Assembly: GCA_019787685.1 (NCBI GenBank)
Contig: JAHNUO010000002.1
Coordinates: forward strand, 2,046,001-2,110,000
Length of the DNA stretch: 64,000 nucleotides
Source: Chiua virens
Taxonomy: Eukaryota > Basidiomycota > Agaricomycetes > Boletales > Boletaceae
Reading direction: 5' to 3'
Positions 55,198 through 64,000 of the stretch are shown in pieces. Position 1 is the stretch's first letter, and each line of letters begins with the position of its first letter. The notes beneath the pieces are model-generated. The model saw only the letters and a list, made by a program, of their open reading frames with translations. It was not told the origin of the DNA and did not search any database. The translations under genes and the position numbers were made by a program.

Positions 55198-57613
55198 TCA
55201 CCTCCCCATCATGTTCATACCATTCCCATCGGGAGCTATGTTCGACATGAACGAAGACCAAAAGTCATTGTCGAAAAAGATATCCGAGCTCATGAAGTAG
55301 TTCGGATCGCTCATTGGGAAGTAGGCATGCTGAGGGTCCATCGGGCCGGGGACGAGATTACCTCCCGTATTGACCGCAGCCGGGCTCCCTGTTCGCATAC
55401 CCACCCGTACCCATCCCACTCGACACGCTCGCACTCCTACTCGCACTCGCAGAACTAACATCTGCTCGAGTACTCGTAGTAAAGTGCCGCACGACCGGTT
55501 TTGAAAATTCTTTCATCTCTGTCTGCGATCTCTCGATCTTCCTCTTGAAGGAGAGAACGCCCGATTCAATCACCCGAGCACACTTGGCGGCGAAGTGGTC
55601 GGGTGAGCAGGCAACAAGCGACAGCTTCTCGATCGTCCTCGTTAATATGGAATCTGAGGACCCCGGCATTTGTTGTCCTGCGTTCTCGAGTACGCTCCAT
55701 TTCGACAAGATGACAAAGATTGTGGCGAACGTGATCATACTGAAGACACTGTCGGGAGCGGTGCTCATTAATGCGGGCTCGAGTTGCGAGATTGTCGTAA
55801 TCAGGATTGCTTCACTGATAACCAGGGCTTGGTGGCCCCAACATTGTGCAAGGTTGACACCATTGTGTTCGGCGACAAGAAACCAAGGGTTGTGACTGTC
55901 CGATTTAGTGAGTGTGAGCTTGGTCTCCATGAGCGCATGCACGAGGATGAGGAGCCGACATGACTGGTAGTAGATGTGGAGTATTCGGAAGTAGAAGACT
56001 TCGTGTTCTACGAGGACTAAATGTCAGAGTCAGGACTACTTGCTCATGTATGGTGTGGGGAACTGGAGGATATGGAACGGGGGAATAAATTGAGTGCACA
56101 CCTGGAAGTGGAGCGATGAGACGTTCGATGACGTCCATATGAACAAGGCAATCAAGCACTTCTTTGTAGAAGACCCCAAGTTCGTCGACGGACCGCAGTC
56201 GTATCGAAAATCCCTGGTGGGTAGTGGCGAAAAGTTGACAAACTAGGGATAACCGCACATCTCGAATTGTGGAAATGGTAGAGTAAGTCGTATCGAGAGC
56301 CTCGTATGTCAGACTTTGACAATCTGATATGGGTTCCCGGCCCGTGCCGGCACAGAGCCTTCAGAACCCAAGAGAATCAACTCACTGTTACAAATGGGGT
56401 AACGTCGACTCACATTGACTCGATACTATTAAGGGCAAACCACTGAAATTAGATGCAATCTGGTCAATGCATGTGCGGAGACTGATTTAGGTGGACGCAC
56501 AAGTCGTGCTTTATCGAGTGCTTCGATGAGTTCTGCGCTGGGAGGCTCGTTCGGTTTCTTTTGATCACGAAGGGTCTGAGCGTATACCGTAGCTTCGCTT
56601 AAACGAAGATTCATGGCCATACTGACCGCCGTTGCGGCTATCAGTCTTCCAGTCGCGGGATTCTTTTGGAGGTGAGTCGCCAACCGGCTCCCACAAAGAG
56701 AGCACAAGCATGGCGTGAATTGCGTCTGTGGAGGGAAGGGGGTTGAAGGATTGCTTGAAAATAACTTCTTCGGCAAAACGGTAGAGTTGTGGCGCAACGA
56801 TGGAGCGAATTGATGGCTCCAGATGCCGAGAAGCCACACAACATTGAGCGAGACGTAGCAAGGGACCATCATTCCGGTTAGTGGGCTGTAAATTTAGCCA
56901 GGGACTGTAACGTTCCTCGAATCTGATACAAGAGCCGCTTCAGTGACGTATGTCGGGTATGAAAGATGTTCGAACGCACATGTCAACCAAATATTTGACC
57001 TGCTCGCGACCCAACACGTGAAGGAGGGTCTGATCAATTTTGGTCGAGAGGACTCTGAGGTGCTTGATCCATTACGCGTCAGTGCTTGTATTGCAAGCAT
57101 AGGAACCATATTGCTCTCGAAGCCTCCAAGTTTCAAAAATCCCCACGGGGATTGTTTTTCAGGTAGAAGACGTTCCGGATGCAACAACTCGACTTCGTCG
57201 ATATCGCCTGGTGGCGCTCTGAATGGAGGCAAGGTATCCGAGGGGGATTCGCCCCAAAGTTTGGAGTGTCTTCTTGAGTCATCTATTGGAACCTCCAGAA
57301 TTTTCTTAGCGAGCGGAACGGAGGATCTCCGATCGATGTTGGATTGAGGCGGGATCTCGGGATGGTGAGCGCGTGCAGACGAGGGGCCAGGAGGTGGACC
57401 AGAACCGTCTTCGAAGGAACATGAGAGGCTGAGCACTTTACAACGGTGGCACTGTGCCCCAGAGTTGTCGCCGTCAAGCATTTCGCACCGTGTCTTGTGT
57501 TTCCGGCATGATAGGCAGGCTTGGGCGGCTTTTGCTCGTTTTGTGGGTGCTCCGCGCGGGGAATGAGCACGTTTGGAACCGACCACGGGCTCGTTCATGT
57601 CTCGGGAAGTCAT
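55198..57613 (-). CDS. Zn(II)2Cys6 fungal transcription factor
   Basis: Starts MTSRDMNEPVVGSKRAHSPR (57613). The binuclear zinc cluster is ACLSCRKHKTRCEMLDG, then AQCHRC and SLSCSFED, with six Cys. A middle homology region follows: SPWLNLQPTNRNDGPLLRLA, PSIRSIVAPQLYRFAEEVIF, STDAIHAMLVLSLWEPVGDS and AATAVSMAMNLRLSEATVYA. Then come helices such as AEHNGVNLAQCWGHQALVIS. The C-terminus is QHAYFPMSDPNYFMSSDIFF with DNDFWSSFMSNI, stop at 55198-55200. These proteins are nuclear, DNA-binding regulators, often of metabolism. The target is unknown. Frame changes near 56930, near 56657 and near 55390 are each explained by a single-base indel, so either the consensus is poor here or the gene is decaying. 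Intron-rich. Confidence 0.85.
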
Positions 57614-57642
57614 AACAAGGGGTAAAGATGGGAGAGTAGGTT

Positions 57643-58025
57643 TTGAGCACCCAAATGCTTGACCCCGCCTCTCGGCGAGGTTACTTCGGCAAGATATTAT
57701 ACCCGCTTCAAAGTCAGCGAGTGGGTCGTCGCCCTGTGATGATCACAAAAGGCTATCTCACTCAGCCTTCCATGGAGCGTAAGACGGCTATCGAGCTGGG
57801 TGCTGTCCACAACGAGTACAGCACTTCTCTCGCAGGCCGTCGCGCGACTTTGACGATGTGTTGTTGGGCACTCTGGTTTGTTTCCTGGGAGCTACTAGCG
57901 CCGAGATGTGTCAAGTTGCTGACGCGACGCTGTACGTTTTCCCCGTATGGCGACCCTATCACACTGATGGTCCTGACTCCTGTATCACTGAGCTGAGTCA
58001 GTCGCTGACGATCTCCAAACCCTGA
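57643..58025 (+). CDS. Weak hypothetical, divergent from the Zn2Cys6 factor
   Basis: Two overlapping plus-strand frames. The downstream one is the more protein-like: DFDDVLLGTLVCFLGATSAE, then MCQVADATLYVFPVWRPYHT and SCITELSQSLTISKP, stop at 58023-58025. The upstream frame supplies a Met but runs in another phase. Not recognised. It may be a fragment of a decayed gene. Confidence 0.2.
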
Positions 58026-60052
58026 AAACGAAATACAGTGGGAATACCAAGTCAGTCCTATTCAAGTTTCGGGGAACGAGTGGGCCAAGCTTATGCCACA
58101 CATCCGGCCACATCGCTGTATCTGGCTTGAAATGAATATCAGGCAATCGTTCAAAATAAGCTGTTTTTCAAGATACACAAGATATCCGTTAGGTTTGAGC
58201 TTTCATAAACTACTCTGAAAAAACACCGGCGAGTCTGTTGACCAGCCCGGGCCCTCCAGCAGCTTCCTGCTGTGGGAACGATCCCACCGCAAACCCACTT
58301 TCCCCGCCGACCACAACCTTGCGCTTACGAACCGCGGCCCTTGTTCGCCTACTATGTCCAACTTATCCTGTGCAGAGCAACGTATAACGTTATCCTGCCA
58401 GGCGTCTGCTCCCAAACTCGAAAAATGATGGGGAATTGCCCCTGCGCGACAGCAAGTTGAGGTCGTTGCCTAGTTACAGTACTCTGCACCGAAGCTCAGG
58501 AACATCAGACACGTGATGCGGCGCAGGTAAGGTACAAAGGCGCTTCATGTCCGTGCTTCTGTCAGCTAACTTACCCAACAACGACACACGCCTTGTTCGA
58601 TAAGCCAAGTCGATCATGGAACCTTCTCGACGAAGCCAGAGGTTCAATCCTCATGAATGTCTTCTCGTAATCTATCGACAACTTCTTGTTTCACGTCAAC
58701 TGCCCTGTATTGAGGATCGACAAAGAACAACAATTTCGTGGAAAGGCTACGGTCCTTTTCAAATTATCTTTAATTCGAGCAACACCCGCCGCGTATCCCT
58801 TCAGGCAGATTAGATTGTTCATTTTCACACCAGCGCCTTCTGTCTCCACGGTCGTCCCGAACTTACCGGAATGTGCTGCTGCACCCTCAAAGTTCTGGAT
58901 CTGACGCTGGCATAGTATGACCCAGTTAAGGGGCTGGATCTAACGTCCCGTTGGGGATATCCTTCACACCGTATCGCTAACATTCACGTCTTATCCAGCT
59001 TTATCAGGACAACGTTCTGAGCCGGCGAGTGAGAACTTGTCGTCAAAATTCAATACAGATTCGCATCAATTCGGAAAAACATCACGGTATTACACCAAGC
59101 GTTTTGATGCCACCCGACTCATGCGACGCATCTTTCCGGGCTTTGAGCAAATACCGGTACGTCACAGCACTGCATTTCTTATGTCAAACTGGGACGCATT
59201 GTTCTTCCTACTTCACTCTCGCACGGACTCATCTCGCGCCGGGTTCTCGTTGCGTACTTGCAACCATGATCAATCAGCGGTTTGTGAAAACTCTCACAGG
59301 AGTTGTATTACTACAGGCTCGGAGCGTGATCCATCGATCAGATTCTGCGCCGCGCATTTTCTTGTAACGGTCGCGCCGGGCTACTGTCGATGCAGGGGTT
59401 CTCTGCCTGCCCTCTTTTTTTTTCCCGCGAGATGCGTGCCCTTGTCCCGCGCTCGCATTTATGCGGATAGTGGTTTTTCTGCTGAAGGAGTGACGTTGGT
59501 ACACTGAAATTTGCCCTGCAACAGGTGTGCTGCTCTAATGGGATTCAATTCACAGCTCCGTCCTCGCCGGGACCAGTTACTATCGGTGATTCATGTCAAG
59601 GTAGGTCACCGTGAGGTAGGGGGCAACAAGGGAAAAGGGAAAGACTTGAATGGAAATGTGGCTGCTGCACCAGAGTAAGATGCCGAGTCTGTTCTGATTT
59701 CCGCATATCTCGAAGGGATTACCCTTACGAAACTTTGGTTGCGTTCAGAATCGTCAGATTGGCACAATTCGAGGGCCTCTGGAGTTCGGAGCACACGAAG
59801 CACACGTGTGCGCCACAGTACCGGTTTACCCGTGCCGCCGTCAGGAACTTTAACTCGAGTTATAGTCAAGTTAACATCATGCCTACAATGTTCAGGATCA
59901 TTTGCACTGCCAGTGAGCCGCTGGCAAATCAAGTTCATTGACAGCTGGGAAGGGGGTATTTCCGCATCATAATTTCTGCCCAAATCATTGTAGTTAGTGT
60001 CGTGAAAGCATGCTCTTGGGAACTCTGACTGATTTTGTAATGCTCAGGCTCG

Positions 60053-60538
60053 TTGCACTTCCAGCCAAGTTACATAACCTTAGAAGTTCAATCATTCGAC
60101 TTCCCCACTCCCATTTTCAACTCTCCGAGTCGGGCCAGGGCTGTATCCATACAGGACCTCGAACCTCGAAATTCTGCTACGGATTGCGAGGCGCTCTCAG
60201 GCTGCGATCCAATGCTCTCTTCTATCTTTGACGATGGAAGCTCCTCTCAGCCTTTTGTTCCGTGGATGAGAAGCTATGATAGGATCATGTCAAAACTAGA
60301 ATACGTTGTCACTCAAGTATTTTATCCTCCGCATTGCCCAACCGAACACGACGTGACCAGCGAAAATAAAAATAGGGATCACGCTACTGTTCAGGCTTGT
60401 CATAAGTGCATCGAGGGCGCCCACAAGCCTCAGTGGCTTCACATCGTCAGAATGTTGGAAAGCTTGCAAGTAGTTGCATCATCTCGAAAGGTACACGGGA
60501 ACCATGTCATCCCCAAGTTAGAAAGAATGCAGGTTTGA
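60053..60538 (+). CDS. Weak hypothetical single-exon open frame
   Basis: A 161-codon open frame beginning MHFQPSYITLEVQSFDFPTP. Composition is balanced rather than Ser/Arg-biased (for example SSIFDDGSSSQPFVPWMRSY and KCIEGAHKPQWLHIVRMLES), so it could be coding. I do not recognise it. Flanking sequence offers no clear intron or partner. Confidence 0.25.
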   Translation: MHFQPSYITLEVQSFDFPTPIFNSPSRARAVSIQDLEPRNSATDCEALSGCDPMLSSIFDDGSSSQPFVPWMRSYDRIMSKLEYVVTQVFYPPHCPTEHDVTSENKNRDHATVQACHKCIEGAHKPQWLHIVRMLESLQVVASSRKVHGNHVIPKLERMQV

Positions 60539-61320
60539 GGTACGCCCCGAGGTTTCTTGCAGAGACTTTTCTGACAATCCATAGATGTCGCATTTCCTGT
60601 CCTTGCCTTCCCGATGCGTTACTGGGATGTTGGCGTTATCTTCAGGAGACAGCGCCATTGTACTCGATACGCGTCCATCGACGCACTCGGACCTTTTGGA
60701 CCTGAGAGCAAAGAGGATTGATGGTCTCGCTCTACGATAACATTCGACAATAGTTGACCAGCTCCCTGAGCTCGGTTAGTCTTCTTCGCCCAGCAGTCGT
60801 CCCTGCAACATCTTACCCATCGTGACTCGGCAAAATTCCTACCATTTTGCCTGAATCAGCAGCCTGATGCGGCGAGAAGCATCCCAGTCTTCGATTTCCG
60901 TCTCTCGATCGAACGAGCCGCGGCGGAGGTATCTTGTCTGCTCGGTGGCAGGCTGTGTGCATCGAACAACTGAGTACTATATAACTTGTTAATGTAGCTG
61001 CAGTATCATGATGGTGTATGATGCGGCGGTCAAGATTCTCACGAGTCTATTGTACGGCTGTAGGAGTAATAGGGGTCAAAAGTATATAGATGGCAAGCGC
61101 GTGTCACCTGACTGAGACGCGATCGCGACACGCTGTAGATACGCGCTGTCCGAGTCCTCTAACAAGTTGAACAACTTCCAGGTTGGTGGAACAATAACGG
61201 TGATTGTCAATGCTGACTTGTGGGTTTCAAGTTCCACAGCTTCGTCCACAATCTCAGAGTACTTAATCCTCGCAATAATCCGTGCGTTCATTCCGTTTCT
61301 TTGGCCGTCTTTTCTTTAAC

Positions 61321-63770
61321 ATGTCGAAAACTCACCAGTTCGAGCCTGCCAAACGCCAGTCGTCGACTCGGGCTACCGCGTCCAACGTACAACACGGTTC
61401 TCAGCTCGAGCTCACCAGTGATTCCACCCCAGCTAAAAAGAAATTTGGTTCGAACTTGCCTTACACCTCCACTCCTCAGGACTACGAATCAGCTCGCGAC
61501 CACCTCAGTAACGAGATGGAGGGTCGCTGGGTCGGTGCGATGCCCGTCGAGGAATTTTTCAAGACATTCCTCCCTGTTGCCGGTGCACCGTTACCAGAAA
61601 TCTCCGAAAATCCGTTCCAGAACGTCCAGGAGAGTGGGCCGGATAGTAGGCCGTTATGATCCCTTTGTGAGTAGGCCTCTCTGCTAACCATTGGACCGTC
61701 TAACATCGCCCCCATTCAGATCGACGCGATCCGACAATGGATGCCGCATCTCGAAGCGGTGAACACCAGCAACAGAGAGGACACGGTGAACGGAGTAAAA
61801 CTGAAAACGGATATCTCAGTCTACAACTGCGACCAACCAGTCCCGAATAGGACCGAATTCTCCCAAATGGAACTTTGGATGGAGTTTAAGAGCAACGATG
61901 GCGTCGCATTCTGGGATATTCCAACAAACTTCACGGAAAATTCACGTCAGAGAGCAATCAAGGAAGGCTGGTTCACCCCGAAAACGAATGATGGAAGGCT
62001 CATCCGCGGTCAACTGGCGCATTATGCCGGTGCTATGCACAGCATGCAATTCCGCAACTTTTCGTTTTCGGTGCTAGTCGAAAGCCATAACGCTCGGTTC
62101 CTGCGATGGGACCCATCGGGTGCGATCGTGACGGCTGCGTTCAGCTATCGTGCGCAGCCCAAGCTTATGGCTGAATTTCTCTGGCGGTTTGACCACCTTA
62201 CCGCCAAGGAGCGTGGCCATGACCCCACCATCAAGCCGGCGGACCTTGCAGATGAAGTCGCAGCGCGCGTCAGGGAAAAACTCGGGATTGAGAGAGACGA
62301 TACGGTGATGTACAGATACGAGCTGCCTGGGATGGCTAGGTCAGGTTATGCTTATGGTCCCAAGCTGACCACGTCAAATCGGTCCCTTGTCAGCCGATGC
62401 ACTCGAAATCAACCCGTAGTCTGGATTCCAGCACTAGATAGTGTCGTGACGGAAGGGCCATGGTCTCAGGAAGGGAAAATCTACATGAAGGACACCTGGC
62501 GATTCCTGTCCAATTCGCCGGACATCAAAGTGATACCCGAACACGAGATTTACAAGGAACTCTATTGTCACAAGGTTCCCAACATCCCGGAGCATGTCGT
62601 TGGTGGTGACATTGAAGGCGGAAAGACACGAACACAGGAATTTGCGCGTGCCGCGTGGCTATGCGTGAAGACACGGATCTCGCCATATCAGCACTACCGG
62701 TTATTCCATCCGGTCGTTGGCCGACCAATTTATGAGTTCGAGTGCACAAAACAGCTGGTCACTGGCGTCTTTGACGCACTTGAAGGTATGATTCCTGCAT
62801 GCTCTGATCGTCATTCATTACGAGCCATGATACAGCACACTCGCACGCATTCGAAAAAGCAAAGATTTTGCACCGCGATATAAGTGCGGGAAATATCATA
62901 TTGACCGACGATGGCCGGGGTCTCTTGATCGATTGGGAGTTAGCGAAACTGGTGAGCGACATTGGAAGCAGACGTCCTGATCGCACTGTAAGTCATTCAG
63001 CGTCATGCTATTACTTCGCATACTGATCACCGTCATCTCGACCAGGGCACATGGCAGTTCATGTCTGCCAAACTCCTTGAGGACCCTACCAAGCTCCACG
63101 AGCTTTCGGATGACCTCGAGTCATTCCTTCATGTCCTCGCCTGGATTACTCTACGCTACCTGCCTGCCGTTGCCACGTATTCGGCTAGTAATCGGGATCA
63201 AGACCTTGCCAAGTTTGACGAGGTTTTTCCGAACCCAGGAGATTTCGAAAGCGGGGGGAACGCCAAGGCCGATGCTTTTGCCGCGGGCACTTATCCATCT
63301 CGCAAATATCGACCTAGAATATCGACCCCACTCCTGAAGCTTCTTCGAAGGCTACGCTTGCCTTTCAAGTCGTTGTACGGGGAACCTACAAGTGATGACG
63401 ATCAGTTGGAGAGTGACGATGGGCAGGAGAAGCTGGTCGACGCCCCCAGCGTGTTGCCTGAGAGTCGAACTGAGACCAATGACCAGGGTATGATGTTTCT
63501 CCAAACATCAACCTTTTTCCTTAAAGAGACGAGACGTGCCTTGGACAAGGGATGTGGCCTACGGACGACAAGGCTGACAGAAATCTGCCGGGTAGTTTTT
63601 CCAAGATGAAGCAAACTGAGGTTAAGACTACACAGCATAGGAGCAGCCATTTGATGGACTCGAAAGCGCCGTCGTCGAGATCCTCGAAGCGTGCAGCTAG
63701 TCCAACACCAGAACAGCGCTCAAAGCGTCGTTGCACGCACGCTACATCTCAGGCTGAGGCTCTCGCATGA
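61321..63770 (+). CDS. FunK1-type fungal protein kinase
   Basis: Starts [20 protein letters not shown]. The N-terminal extension includes [25 protein letters not shown] intron at about 61666-61719 leads to [15 protein letters not shown] and [20 protein letters not shown], then [20 protein letters not shown] and GAIVTAAF. The kinase core has the catalytic loop [19 protein letters not shown]. It also has [11 protein letters not shown], where DWE stands in place of the usual DFG, as is common in this family. [13 protein letters not shown] follows. Introns at about 62786-62833 and 62989-63045 join cleanly. The tail is basic and Ser-rich ([18 protein letters not shown]), stop at 63768-63770. The frame changes at about 61641 (one extra base) and about 63553 (one missing G). 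FunK1 kinases are expanded in multicellular basidiomycetes. Substrates are unknown. Confidence 0.88.
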
Positions 63771-64000
63771 CCCGTGGGGCTGTGGAAGTAACTAGATGTA
63801 TTTGTGGTTTTCAAGGGTAGATTAGCGTCTCAGCCTATTTACATAATGTAGTAGTGTATCCAAATGCTCGTATTCACCGCCACTCCGTCTCTTTACTAGT
63901 AGATTATCAACTACAATATCCCCCTAACTCCCTGATGCCCAGAAATGTATAAGATAGTTTGATGTGGTGCCAAGATCGTGTGGACGCGGCTTCTGAAACT

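Larger units (their letters stand above)
57614..61320. other. Gene-poor stretch with two weak open frames
   Basis: About 3.7 kb between the Zn2Cys6 factor and the FunK1 kinase starts. Apart from the two weak candidates listed separately (57643-58025 and 60053-60538), I see only short frames with no motif. A 156-codon plus-strand frame at 59037-59507 is Cys/Arg/Ser-biased and matches nothing I know. Both flanking promoters lie here. Confidence 0.4.

Noticed and set aside
59037..59507. 156-codon plus-strand open frame
   Set aside because: Cys/Arg/Ser-biased, no motif, overlapping open frames on both strands.

Overview
The window is eukaryotic nuclear DNA, almost certainly from a filamentous basidiomycete of the Agaricomycetes. 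Genes on both strands are broken by many short introns of about 40-90 bp. The gene set includes a FunK1-type kinase, a Zn2Cys6 regulator, a fungal ML/TRP-type membrane protein and a relic of a NACHT-type NTPase. A Ceratobasidiaceae (Rhizoctonia-like) source is my inference from gene style, not something the sequence proves.

Layout. Position 1-250 (+) is the 3' end of a small cytochrome c oxidase subunit 7-like gene. It converges on a very large minus-strand ATR/Mec1/Rad3 checkpoint kinase gene (450-8929), preceded on the same strand by NOP14 (9021-12004). A GATA-type zinc-finger regulator (14568-16039, -) and an ING-family PHD-finger gene (21972-23210, -) lie in a gene-poor stretch. Then come DSC2 (28094-29467, +), eIF3d (29580-31631, -) and the spliceosomal RBMX2/Ist3-like gene (31727-32808, +). 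The last two are divergent across only 95 bp.

From 33 to 64 kb there are diverged tandem repeats, an unrecognised gene at 34 kb, a C2H2-like zinc-finger gene, a CNH-domain protein (37769-40596, +), an ML/TRP-like membrane protein (40995-44265, -), an aldo-keto reductase (44433-45682, -), a decayed NACHT NTPase (47640-48660, +), DDI1 (49719-51501, -), ATG29 (52363-53957, -) with a divergent acidic/serine-rich gene, a Zn2Cys6 transcription factor (55198-57613, -) and a FunK1 kinase (61321-63770, +).

The genes do not form one pathway. They are mostly housekeeping: DNA damage checkpoint, ribosome assembly, translation initiation, splicing, ubiquitin/ERAD and autophagy. Transcription factors and lineage-variable genes sit between them. 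No previously undescribed multi-gene system is visible.

The most notable sequence-level signals are: (i) single-base frame breaks in many genes, including ones that should be essential (NOP14, RBMX2), which look like consensus errors; (ii) two introns best explained as GC-AG introns, in DSC2 and ATG29; (iii) a NACHT relic that still has a Walker A motif; (iv) three clusters of diverged repeats. All gene models are my own manual splicing and were not checked by alignment.
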